Source: an uncultured Robinsoniella sp.
Lineage (GTDB): Bacteria; Bacillota; Clostridia; Lachnospirales; Lachnospiraceae
Assembly (NCBI GenBank): GCA_900540475.1
Contig: UQGG01000069.1
Coordinates: 1-31,191 of the forward strand
Direction of reading: 5' to 3'
DNA: 31,191 bases
Shown piece by piece: positions 16,512 through 24,296 of this stretch; the first letter of the stretch is position 1, and the number at the start of each line of letters is the position of its first letter. Position numbers and translations under genes: made by a program. The notes below the pieces were generated by a model that ran no database searches, was not told where the DNA came from, and worked only from the letters and a program-made list of their open reading frames with translations.

Positions 16512-18302
16512 ATGAGCTTTCGTAATAAAATTTTTGCAGCATTTTCTATTGTTACAATTGTATTAATCATGGCAATCAGTTTTGTTTTCTATTACTACAG
16601 TTCAGAGACGCTGGAAGAAAACAGTATAGAAAATTTAAAGGTTATGACCGATAAACTGGCAAATCAACTGAGTCAATTGTTAAAACCCATGGAATTTATT
16701 TCATGGGATTTTATTGCGAGCAGGGAGTTTATGGAGGAAATGGCCACCATTACTTATATGAAACCGGATACTATAGAAGATGCCTATGATATTAATAAAG
16801 CCAGGGTTAATATTAATCAGATTATACACCGGGATTCTCTGTCCCAGAATTTTTATGGGGTAAATGTATTTAATAAAAAAGGGGATTTTTTTACAAGTAA
16901 TAATAATAATTATGTCAAACCACAAAACAGTAAGAGCATTGTAAATCAACTGCAGTGGGCAGAACAGGCACAGCGGGCCCAGGGGAAAAGTATTTTGATT
17001 GCACCCTATGATGATCCCTGGGAAAATTCACACCAGAAAGTCTTTGGTCTGGCAAGAGTGTTAAGAGGCCACAATATTGACATGGGGTATATTGAAGTAC
17101 AGGTAAAAAACGAAGAATTTGAAAATATTTTTATTCTGCCCCAGCAGGAGGATTATCGTATCGTTGTTTTAAATGGGGATCAGGTACTATATCAAAAAAA
17201 TGTGGAAGATACAAGACTGCTGGAGTATTATCAGGAAGTTGCTAAGAGGGAAATGGATCAGGTTACGGACTATGAAAATTCCCAATTGAATAATAAAGAA
17301 ATTTTTGGTAAAAAAATAATTCATGATTGGGATATCACCATTTTACTGGTACAGGATTACAGTAAATTAATGAGTCCGGTATACGATATGCGCAGGATTG
17401 TTATAGCGATTGGGTTAATCAGTGCTTTTATTGCCTTTATTGGAATGAGTGTTTTTTCAAAGTATCTGACAAGACCTATCCGTGAACTGCAGCAGTGTAT
17501 GGAGTCCATTGAGATTCGCAATCTGCCGGAACAGATTGTGTTAAAAAATAAAGGCGATGAGATCGAGTCGCTGAATCAGTCTTTTCAGGACCTGAGAACC
17601 AGACTGAATGATTCCATTGAGCGTGAGATACAGAATCATTCTCTGGTACTGCAGGCAAATCTGGATATGCTGCAGGCACAGATTAACCCGCATTTCCTGT
17701 TTAATGTACTTAATATGATCTCTAATAAAGGAATGGAGCAGGAAAATTATGAAATAGGAGAAATCTGTGAGGCAATTGCAAGTCTTCTGCGTTACTCCAC
17801 TTCTACAGCACAGAAGACAGTTACTTTAAGTGATGAAATCGACTACACAAAAAATTATTTGATGTTAATGGAAAAAAGATTTGAGGACAGACTGAAGTGT
17901 GTGGTAGAGGTAGATGATGAATTGCTCAAAATGGAAATGCCCAAAATGATCCTGCAGCCCCTGGTAGAAAATGCCCTGAATCATGGATATAGAAATACGA
18001 CTAGAACCATGTACGTTTCCATTTACGGTATCCGAAAAGATAACGAATGGAAGATTACAGTAAAGGACAGTGGGGAAGGTTTTGATGAGGATGTTTTATC
18101 GGAGATCAAGAGTCAGATGAGCCGGGTACGAAACAAATTATTTGTAGAAAAGGAATCATTGGAATTGGAAATAGGTGGAATGGGGATTGTTAACACCTAT
18201 CTTCGGCTGATGCTCTGTTATGGAGAATGTGCAGACCTTGAGATTAGTAATAAGGAGCAGGGGGCAGAGGTGGTGATATCAGCGCCGTGGGGCAGCATTT
18301 AA
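16512..18302 (+). CDS. YesM-type sensor histidine kinase (locus 1)
   Basis: Membrane kinase that senses an extracellular, probably sugar-related, signal and phosphorylates an AraC-type response regulator. The 596-aa product has a first membrane helix at about 8-29 and an extracellular dCache-like domain to about 293. The second helix is at about 295-315, with HAMP after it. The His-kinase domain has the phospho-acceptor His394 in QINPHFLFN. The ATPase domain has N-box LVENALNHG (485-492) and G-box DSGEGFDED. The start is preceded by GAGGGG. It closes the locus that begins with the response regulator at 9680, so the pair is split across about 5.4 kb of transport and hydrolase genes. Pairing is inferred from position. 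Confidence 0.93.
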   Translation: MSFRNKIFAAFSIVTIVLIMAISFVFYYYSSETLEENSIENLKVMTDKLANQLSQLLKPMEFISWDFIASREFMEEMATITYMKPDTIEDAYDINKARVNINQIIHRDSLSQNFYGVNVFNKKGDFFTSNNNNYVKPQNSKSIVNQLQWAEQAQRAQGKSILIAPYDDPWENSHQKVFGLARVLRGHNIDMGYIEVQVKNEEFENIFILPQQEDYRIVVLNGDQVLYQKNVEDTRLLEYYQEVAKREMDQVTDYENSQLNNKEIFGKKIIHDWDITILLVQDYSKLMSPVYDMRRIVIAIGLISAFIAFIGMSVFSKYLTRPIRELQQCMESIEIRNLPEQIVLKNKGDEIESLNQSFQDLRTRLNDSIEREIQNHSLVLQANLDMLQAQINPHFLFNVLNMISNKGMEQENYEIGEICEAIASLLRYSTSTAQKTVTLSDEIDYTKNYLMLMEKRFEDRLKCVVEVDDELLKMEMPKMILQPLVENALNHGYRNTTRTMYVSIYGIRKDNEWKITVKDSGEGFDEDVLSEIKSQMSRVRNKLFVEKESLELEIGGMGIVNTYLRLMLCYGECADLEISNKEQGAEVVISAPWGSI

Positions 18303-18456
18303 ATATCCATTTATCTTGGTGTTCATGGAGCTAGCTAAAAAGAAAACACTACTTTGTGTTAAAATGTTTTAGGCGACCAAACCCAATATGGACGTTCAAG
18401 GTTAACCCTGTACAGAAAAAAATATCAAAACTTCAAAAAATGTATACGGAGGATTC
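18303..18456. other. Non-coding spacer after locus 1
   Basis: No gene is visible. A weak hairpin AACAC/GTGTT around 18346-18361 lacks a following T-run and is not a convincing terminator, so how the locus 1 transcript ends is unclear. Confidence 0.4.
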
Positions 18457-18485
18457 TTGTCGATTAAAGAAAGTTATGCTAGAAT
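18457..18485 (+). promoter_or_regulatory. Promoter of the type I toxin gene
   Basis: TTGTCG (18457-18462), a 17-nt spacer and TAGAAT (18480-18485) give a predicted start near 18492 and a leader of about 55 nt before the toxin ATG. Confidence 0.7.
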
Positions 18486-18547
18486 GATATAGAGCAACCG
18501 TGTGCAGGGAGTTTGACCTCTATTCTTTTGGAATGGAGGTGGTGCCT

Positions 18548-18649
18548 ATGAAGAATCAGAATAATAAACATTTTGATTTTAAGGATTTAATGACCTTTGG
18601 TATATTCCTTTTGGCATTACTTACATTCGTTTTTACGTTTTGTAGGTAA
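18548..18649 (+). CDS. Small hydrophobic toxin, putative holin-like type I toxin
   Basis: A 33-aa peptide starting MKNQNNKHFDFKDLM. It has one membrane helix (about residues 16-31, TFGIFLLALLTFVFTF) and a short CR tail. This matches the shape of the TxpA/BsrG/Fst-type toxins annotated as putative holin-like toxins in Firmicutes: a short charged or polar N-terminus with a phenylalanine/leucine-rich single span. GGAGG lies eight nt before ATG, inside a purine-rich GGAGGTGGTG tract. It has its own promoter and terminator, and a candidate antisense RNA gene overlaps its 3' end. Too short for most gene finders. Toxicity is inferred from architecture only; an in-frame GTG at 18542 is a less likely start. 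Confidence 0.75.
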   Translation: MKNQNNKHFDFKDLMTFGIFLLALLTFVFTFCR

Positions 18650-18660
18650 TCCTTACATAG

Positions 18661-18698
18661 AAAAACCACCCTGACCTTGACCGAGATGGGTGGTTTTT
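18661..18698. terminator. Bidirectional terminator shared by toxin mRNA and antisense RNA
   Basis: AAAAACCACCC and GGGTGGTTTTT form an 11-bp perfect stem around a 16-nt loop. Both strands end in a T-run. The toxin transcript reaches it from the left and the antisense RNA from the right, so it is also their region of overlap. Confidence 0.88.
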
Positions 18699-18741
18699 CT
18701 ATCACTTTGAGGTCAACCACCATGTGGGCGGTTGTTTCTTT
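18661..18741 (-). ncRNA. Candidate antisense antitoxin RNA
   Basis: A minus-strand promoter (TTAACT, 17 nt, TATAAT) points left, with a predicted start near 18741. The RNA would be about 80 nt: a first hairpin (18714-18734, CAACC-x-CC pairing with GG-x-GGTTG) and then the shared terminator hairpin at 18661-18698. It is complementary to the 3' end of the toxin transcript, the arrangement of txpA/ratA-like type I toxin-antitoxin pairs. Predicted from promoter, terminator and position only. Confidence 0.6.
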
Positions 18742-18747
18742 AATGTT

Positions 18748-18776
18748 ATTATATCATGTATTTCAATAAAAGTTAA
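18748..18776 (-). promoter_or_regulatory. Promoter of the antisense RNA
   Basis: On the minus strand TTAACT and a perfect TATAAT are spaced by 17 nt, reading toward the toxin gene. Confidence 0.65.
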
Positions 18777-18938
18777 GCCCCTTTTTATTGCTTTTGTAAG
18801 CTTTTTATAGTAAAGAATTTTGAAAGAGAAAAGAAGATATCTGCACAGTTTGTGCTGCAGAATTATATGCTGGAGGGCTTCTTATAGCGGGTTTCGGTCT
18901 ATGACTATCAGGACAACTTTATTATAAAAGGGGTTTTT

Positions 18939-18998
18939 GACCCTCGCGGCAGTCGCCAATTTGCGCCAGCGTGTCCGTTTGGCTCGTTGCTCGCGGGA
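18939..18998 (-). repeat. Dispersed 60-bp repeat, copy 1 (inverted relative to copy 2)
   Basis: Read on the minus strand the copy has GCGAGCAACGAGCCAAACGG at its start and TGGCGACTGCCGCGAGGGTC at its end. It matches the plus strand at 22601-22660 with mostly A/G or C/T changes and a short difference in the middle. It is much more GC-rich than its surroundings and has no coding frame. Confidence 0.8.
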
Positions 18999-19072
18999 AT
19001 AAAGTAATCAGGATGGAAAAAGGTTATGTAATGATGTTATGGATGCAAACTTCATTTTTTGTAAATAGGGAT

Positions 19073-19133
19073 TGACACTGTTAATAAGATCTGAACCATT
19101 CCAGATCGTTTAAACAGTGTCATTCCTTTTTTT
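19073..19133 (+). terminator. Long terminator-like hairpin with no gene upstream
   Basis: GACACTGTT (19074-19082) pairs with AACAGTGTC (19113-19121), with an inner stem AGATCTG/CCAGATC. The T-run CCTTTTTTT follows. No coding gene on this strand ends here; the nearest is the toxin about 420 nt upstream. It may end an uncharacterised small RNA or read-through from the left. Confidence 0.65.
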
Positions 19134-19174
19134 ATTTTATTAATATATTACAGCCACCACACAACCTAATAGAG

Positions 19175-19203
19175 TTGTACAAACCCCCGCAACCATATAT
19201 AAT
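19175..19203 (+). promoter_or_regulatory. Promoter of the locus 2 kinase/regulator pair
   Basis: TTGTAC (19175-19180), a 17-nt spacer and a perfect TATAAT (19198-19203) lie about 30 nt upstream of the kinase start. Unlike the other sugar-locus promoters, this one has a usable -35, consistent with constitutive sensing. Confidence 0.72.
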
Positions 19204-19234
19204 AAAATCAATATCTAACACGCTATAGGGGGGC

Positions 19235-21001
19235 ATGCTGTTGAAATTCAATGATCTGTCTATCAAGAAAAAGTTTTTTCTGATATTGCTGGTGTTTATC
19301 ATACTGCCTTTTTGCTGCATCAGCTTCTGGCTGTACAATATGATTACCAGCAGCTGGCTGCAAAAAGAGTATGAGAGCCAGTATAATCAATTATCGGTGG
19401 TATCAAAGGCAGCCGAAATCCAGCTAAAAGAATATGAGAGAATTATCGGCACGATTTATAATGATGAAGATATTTTGAAGAATTTGAATAAAGACCAGAA
19501 GATCCCGATTGATTATGTGGAGATTACGGAATTTTTGCGCAATCTGCTTAAAAGTGCAGATCATATTGACGGGGCTTACTTTTTTGCGGCTAATGGAGAA
19601 ACCTATTTTCAGGATAGTTATTCCGGGGCTTCTTATCTTGACATATACCGATCACACCCGGAATGGATGGAGAAAATAGATGAACTTGACGGGAGGCTGG
19701 GGTGGATATCTACCTTTCAGGTGAAGCCAAAAGGGAGCAGCAAAGAGGAAATGAGTTACATATCCTGTGCCATGCTGGTAAAAGATATCAGTCATAATTG
19801 GGCAAAACGGGGAGAATTTATACTGAACATCAACATTGATTTATTTGATGAATTATTTGAAAAACTGGAAGTGAAGGATCAGTCAACATTATTTATTGCA
19901 GATGATATAGGGAACATCATCTGGAGTAATGATGCGTCTTTGGCGGATTCCCTGGATGAAAAGGTTCTGTCTGATATCCTGAAATCGGATGAAAGTTATA
20001 CGGAACAAAATTACAGAGACGATCACTACATCGTTGTAAAACAGGCATCCGGTTATAATGACTGGAATTATATCTCCATGATTAAAAAAGATGAGGTGCT
20101 GAAAACGAGGGAGTGGGTTGTATCCGTTGTGGCGGCACAGATTCTGCTGGTGCTGCTGTTCTGTGTCTTCGGAGCAGTAGCGATACAGGTGTATATTATC
20201 AAACCCATCCAGAAGATGGTGGTTGTAATGAATACGCCTGATCCGGATTTCATGAAGAACAAATTATATATTGACCAGAAGGATGAGGTGGGAAGCCTGT
20301 ATCGGAGCTTCAATGATATGAATGGCCGTATCCTGAATCTGATAGAGAAGAATAATGAGGCAAATAAAAAAGAGAAGGAATATCATATTCAAGCGCTGAA
20401 CGCTCAGATAAATCCACATTTCATGTATAATACACTAGATACCATTAACTGGATGGCGAAGGATTTAAAGGCGAAGGATATCAGTAAAATGATTACCTCC
20501 CTGTCCAGAATTCTGCGATATTCCATCAGTAAAAAAGAGGATATTGTAACGCTGGAGGAAGAAATCAACTGCATTAAAAATTATCTGAATATCTATGAGG
20601 AGCGCTATGAAAAGGCATTTACTTCTGAATTCCGGATCAATGCAGACATCCTGGAGTACAAAACCTTCAAAATGCTGCTTCAGCCCCTGGTAGAAAACTG
20701 TCTGACCCACGGATTTTCCAGGCAGATGAAAGGCGGACATATCCTTATAACCGGGGAAAAAGAAGGAGAAGATGCGGTGCTTCGGATTCGCGATAATGGA
20801 GAAGGGATGACCAGGGAAAGAATCTTTTACGTCTTATCACAGGATAGTGACAGAATTGGGCTTAGTAACATCAACCAAAGACTGAAGCTGCTGTATGGGG
20901 AAAAATATGGTTTAGTAATTGAAAGCACACCGGGAGAAGGGACCGTGATTATCATACATTTCCCGCCTGGAGCCTGTTTGAAAACTACTGGGAAAGATTA
21001 A
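19235..21001 (+). CDS. YesM-type sensor histidine kinase (locus 2)
   Basis: Membrane sensor kinase for the second sugar locus. The 588-aa product has a first membrane helix at about 13-34, an extracellular sensing domain to about 292 and a second helix at about 294-322. A HAMP-like linker and a helical stretch rich in Lys/Glu follow. The phospho-acceptor is His395 in AQINPHFMYN. The ATPase domain has N-box LVENCLTHGF (from 485) and G-box RDNGEGM (519-525), with IGLSNINQRL after it. ATG 19235 is only one nt after GGGGGG, whereas TTG 19241 has ideal spacing, so the true start may be two codons later. The response regulator follows 21 nt after the stop, so the pair is co-transcribed. Confidence 0.93.
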   Translation: MLLKFNDLSIKKKFFLILLVFIILPFCCISFWLYNMITSSWLQKEYESQYNQLSVVSKAAEIQLKEYERIIGTIYNDEDILKNLNKDQKIPIDYVEITEFLRNLLKSADHIDGAYFFAANGETYFQDSYSGASYLDIYRSHPEWMEKIDELDGRLGWISTFQVKPKGSSKEEMSYISCAMLVKDISHNWAKRGEFILNINIDLFDELFEKLEVKDQSTLFIADDIGNIIWSNDASLADSLDEKVLSDILKSDESYTEQNYRDDHYIVVKQASGYNDWNYISMIKKDEVLKTREWVVSVVAAQILLVLLFCVFGAVAIQVYIIKPIQKMVVVMNTPDPDFMKNKLYIDQKDEVGSLYRSFNDMNGRILNLIEKNNEANKKEKEYHIQALNAQINPHFMYNTLDTINWMAKDLKAKDISKMITSLSRILRYSISKKEDIVTLEEEINCIKNYLNIYEERYEKAFTSEFRINADILEYKTFKMLLQPLVENCLTHGFSRQMKGGHILITGEKEGEDAVLRIRDNGEGMTRERIFYVLSQDSDRIGLSNINQRLKLLYGEKYGLVIESTPGEGTVIIIHFPPGACLKTTGKD

Positions 21002-21022
21002 TAAGATTAAGGGGGAACCGAG

Positions 21023-22528
21023 ATGTTAAAAATACTGGTTGTTGATGATGAACCGAGAGTAAGGAGAGGGATCTCAAGCCTGATAGAGGAATACAGCGAT
21101 AAATATGAACTGGCTGGCTGCTGTGAATCGGGTGCAGATGCCATTGAGTTTTTTACCCGGGAAGTGCCGGATGTGGTGATTACAGATATCAAAATGCCCC
21201 ATATGGATGGACTGGAACTGATCAATTATCTGAAACACCGTTACCAGAATCTGGAGTTTGTAATATTAAGCGGTTATGGGGATTTCGAATATGCGAAGAA
21301 AGCGCTGCAGTATCAGGTCTATGATTTTTTATTAAAGCCTGTGGAGGAGGAAGAATTTTATCAGGTATTGGATGCCATTGCAAAAAAGAGGGCTGAGAAA
21401 CGAAAAGAAAATGAGGAGAGTGCAGAGGATAATCATTTCTTTAATCTGCTGAAAACAAGCGTTAAGGATGAGGAACTGCATTATTTAAAGGTGCTGGGGT
21501 TTACCGAAAAAGAAGAGCGGTACAGGGTCATGATCATAGAGACGCAGTATGTAAATGCCGCTGCCCTGAAATCAGCCGGCGGTATGAAGAGCCTGTTAAA
21601 ACAGGAGTTATCTGAGGAACTTAAGATCTATAACTGCTTTGATAAGCAGTCGGTACTGATCTGGAACCGGGAATGGGAGCCGGAAGAATTTGCAAAGATA
21701 GCAGAACGTCTCCTGACTCACTACAATTGTAAGATTCTTGCAGGCATCAGTGGGGAAACAGATGACTATTTGCTTGTAAAAGAACAGTATATGCAGGCGC
21801 TGATTGCCCTGAAGAACTGTATTTATGAGCGATTCCAGACCATTTTTACCTATGACAGGGACCGGATGGATCAGGAAATCCGTTTTCCTAAAGAGATTAT
21901 GGAACGGATGGTAAATGCAATGAAAAGCCTGAATGAAGAAGGGCTGTGTGCACATATTAAAGACCTGATGAAAGTTTATAAGGAAAGCAGCTGCAGTATA
22001 CTGCGCCTGAAAAATCATATGATGTTTCTGGGAAGCAATTTAGAGAGACTATGTGAATCCTTTGGCATAGATGGTGTGTATAGTAAGAATATCCTGTCAT
22101 TTGTCTCAAACATTGAAGAAATGAAAACTTTTTCCGAGCTGGAAGAAGTATTGAGCAGTAATATATTCGAGATATCAGCAGGAATCCGTCAGATGAAGGA
22201 GTATAAAACAAAATCTTATCGGATGAACAATATTATGAAGTATGTGGATGAAAATTTCACCCGGGATATATCATTGCAGGAAGTGGCGGAGTATGCAAAT
22301 TTATCCGTAGGGTATCTGAGTAATTATTTTAAGTCAGAGGCGGGAATGAATTTTGTGGAGTACATTACCTACAGGCGGATGGAACGGGCAAAGGAGCTGC
22401 TGGTCAGCACGAATGAGAAGGTCTATCATATTGCAGAACAGGTTGGTTACACCAATTCTCAGTATTTTACAACTTTGTTTAAAAAGCAGGTGGGAGTGAC
22501 GCCGGCTGAATACCGGCAGTATTTGTAA
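21023..22528 (+). CDS. Response regulator with AraC-type DNA-binding domain (locus 2)
   Basis: Partner of the kinase directly upstream and probable activator of the binding-protein gene at 22875. In the 501-aa product the receiver domain has acidic residues DDE (8-10), phospho-acceptor Asp55 in VITDIKMP, Ser83 and Lys105 in FLLKP. A long middle region without a named motif leads to the C-terminal AraC domain (about 405-501). Its two helix-turn-helices are SLQEVAEYANLSVGYLSNYF and VYHIAEQVGYTNSQYFTTLF, and it ends GVTPAEYRQYL. The start is preceded by GGGGGAA. It has the same layout as the locus 1 regulator, but the two are clearly diverged. Confidence 0.94.
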   Translation: MLKILVVDDEPRVRRGISSLIEEYSDKYELAGCCESGADAIEFFTREVPDVVITDIKMPHMDGLELINYLKHRYQNLEFVILSGYGDFEYAKKALQYQVYDFLLKPVEEEEFYQVLDAIAKKRAEKRKENEESAEDNHFFNLLKTSVKDEELHYLKVLGFTEKEERYRVMIIETQYVNAAALKSAGGMKSLLKQELSEELKIYNCFDKQSVLIWNREWEPEEFAKIAERLLTHYNCKILAGISGETDDYLLVKEQYMQALIALKNCIYERFQTIFTYDRDRMDQEIRFPKEIMERMVNAMKSLNEEGLCAHIKDLMKVYKESSCSILRLKNHMMFLGSNLERLCESFGIDGVYSKNILSFVSNIEEMKTFSELEEVLSSNIFEISAGIRQMKEYKTKSYRMNNIMKYVDENFTRDISLQEVAEYANLSVGYLSNYFKSEAGMNFVEYITYRRMERAKELLVSTNEKVYHIAEQVGYTNSQYFTTLFKKQVGVTPAEYRQYL

Positions 22529-22553
22529 GGTTCATTATCATGGGATAAAAAAT

Positions 22554-22594
22554 GTGGGGGCAGAACCAATGCGGTTTTTGCAGCCACTTTTTTT
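22554..22594 (+). terminator. Intrinsic terminator after the locus 2 regulator
   Basis: GTGG...GGCAGAACC pairs with GGTTTTTGCAGCCAC, with a 2-nt internal loop and one bulge, followed by TTTTTTTA. It isolates the kinase/regulator transcript from the transporter genes. Confidence 0.75.
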
Positions 22595-22600
22595 ATTTCT

Positions 22601-22660
22601 GCGGGCAACGAGCCAGACGGGCATGCAGGCAGGTTCACCTGGCGGCTGCCGCGGGGGTCA
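22601..22660 (+). repeat. Dispersed 60-bp repeat, copy 2
   Basis: It begins GCGGGCAACGAGCCAGACGG and ends TGGCGGCTGCCGCGGGGGTC; it is the plus-strand counterpart of the copy at 18939-18998. It lies directly after a terminator in the 346-bp gap between regulator and binding protein. Confidence 0.8.
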
Positions 22661-22754
22661 AATATTTCGGGAAGATGACGAAGTACAGTCTTGCAGAATC
22701 TGGCAGATGACGCCGGCAATAATTATCTAAAATATGAAAAAAACAAACCGAATG

Positions 22755-22797
22755 TAAAATATTTAAAATAGTAATTAAAATACAGAAAAGCTATAAT
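22755..22797 (+). promoter_or_regulatory. Promoter region of binding protein 2 with triple TAAAATA
   Basis: A perfect TATAAT (22792-22797) lacks a good -35. Three copies of TAAAATA (22755-22761, 22764-22770, 22776-22782) occupy the upstream side, where an AraC-type activator or RNA polymerase alpha subunit could bind. The remaining gap (22661-22754) shows nothing else I can name. Confidence 0.5.
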
Positions 22798-22874
22798 ACA
22801 AATGTAAAGAAAAGCAGGGAACTGGAAAGACGTCGCCAGTCATTGCAAAATGCCGAGAGATTAGGAGGATTCTT

Positions 22875-24224
22875 ATGAAGAAGAGAAGCAGAGTATTATG
22901 TGGTGTATTGGCTTTGACAATGGTGGCAGGGATGCTGTCCGGATGTGGCAAAGGAATGGGGAAAGAACCGGGAAAGGAAACCGGTGATACACAGGGGAAA
23001 ACGGCGGCATCTGACGGTGAAACCAAATCAGCAGATGCCAAGGAGATTACATTCTGGATGTTCCAGGAAAATGCGGAATACGATTTCTTTAAGAAATATG
23101 TAGATCTGTACAATGAAGAAAATCCTGACGTCCACGTTAAAATGGAACAGATTCCCTGGGAAGATTATAACGGGACAAAGATGGCTACCGCATTTGCCTC
23201 CGGTACAGGACCGGATGTCTTTCTCGTAGCGCCGGGATTATTTTTGAAATATGCAAACTCTGATATTCTGGCACCATTAAATGATTATATAAAACCGGAA
23301 GTGTTGTCGGATTTTTCCGAATCATCTCTTGACGGCGTGAAAATAGGAGAAGATATTCTGGCAATTCCTTTTGAAATGGAATTTTTGGGATTGTATTATA
23401 ACAAGCAGGCTTTGGAAGAAGTAAATATGGAGGCGCCTAAGACCTGGAATGAGATGTATGATGCGGCAAAAGCATTAACAACGGATACCAGATCAGGACT
23501 TACGTTTGAAACCGTGAAGGGAACCCATCAGTTATTTGAATGGTATCCATTCCTGTGGCAGACCGATAACGATGTATTTAATGAGGAGAAGACAGCTGCC
23601 AAGCTGAATCAGCCGGGCGTGATTGAAAACTTAGAATTGAAACGGAAAATGCTGGAAGAGGGATCTGCAAATCTGAAGCCAAGCCGGAATAATACGGAGA
23701 TTGGTATCCTGGCAGACGGAGAGACAGCAATGCAGATCAATGGTTCCTGGGCAATTACAAAGCTGGAACAGGAATATCCCGACTTTATTGATCATGTTGG
23801 ACTGGTTCCGCTTCCGGTTCCGGAAGGCGGTCATGCATCTACCGTAGCCGGCGGCTGGAAAGTATGTGCCAATGCCAATTCAAAATATCCGGAAGAAGCG
23901 GCTAAATTTGCCACCTGGCTGTTCGCGGATGATGCATCCCATGCAGAAGAATGGTGTACCCAAGTAAAATTTGCCTACTCACCAAGAATATCAGTTGTTG
24001 AAAACAACAGTGATATTTACCAGAAAGGTCTGCGTTCTGTATTTACCAATGAGATCTTTGGAACAGAGAAAGCAGAGAAAAGGCTTCCGGCTGAGATATC
24101 GACTATATTACAGGATCTGCTCCAGGCAGCATATTTTGACACCAGTACGGATATTACAGAGGAAGTAATCAAGGCAGAGAATAAAATTAATGAATTCCTT
24201 GCCGGGTATGATGGAGAATTGTAA
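22875..24224 (+). CDS. Sugar ABC transporter substrate-binding lipoprotein (locus 2)
   Basis: Extracellular carbohydrate-binding lipoprotein of the CUT1 (family 1) class. The 449-aa product has lipobox LSGC with Cys24 lipidated and a short Lys/Gly/Thr linker. The binding domain opens KEITFWMFQENAEYDFFKKY and contains APKTWNEMYDAAKAL, INGSWAITKLEQEYP and a VAGGWKVCANANSKYPEEA stretch typical of maltose/glycerol-phosphate-like binding proteins. AGGAGG lies seven nt before ATG. It is clearly more distant from the locus 1 and 3 proteins than those are from each other. A 10-bp hairpin follows before the permeases. The ligand is unknown. Confidence 0.94.
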   Translation: MKKRSRVLCGVLALTMVAGMLSGCGKGMGKEPGKETGDTQGKTAASDGETKSADAKEITFWMFQENAEYDFFKKYVDLYNEENPDVHVKMEQIPWEDYNGTKMATAFASGTGPDVFLVAPGLFLKYANSDILAPLNDYIKPEVLSDFSESSLDGVKIGEDILAIPFEMEFLGLYYNKQALEEVNMEAPKTWNEMYDAAKALTTDTRSGLTFETVKGTHQLFEWYPFLWQTDNDVFNEEKTAAKLNQPGVIENLELKRKMLEEGSANLKPSRNNTEIGILADGETAMQINGSWAITKLEQEYPDFIDHVGLVPLPVPEGGHASTVAGGWKVCANANSKYPEEAAKFATWLFADDASHAEEWCTQVKFAYSPRISVVENNSDIYQKGLRSVFTNEIFGTEKAEKRLPAEISTILQDLLQAAYFDTSTDITEEVIKAENKINEFLAGYDGEL

Positions 24225-24245
24225 TACGATCACACATATAGATTG

Positions 24246-24275
24246 GCTGATACAGGGTGCAAACGCTGTATCAGC
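24246..24275 (+). other. Intergenic hairpin between binding protein 2 and its permeases
   Basis: GCTGATACAG pairs perfectly with CTGTATCAGC around a 10-nt loop. There is no T-run, so it is more likely an mRNA-stabilising or processing structure than a terminator; its position matches the hairpin after binding protein 1. Confidence 0.65.
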
Positions 24276-24296
24276 AGTACAGAAAAGAGGGGTGGC

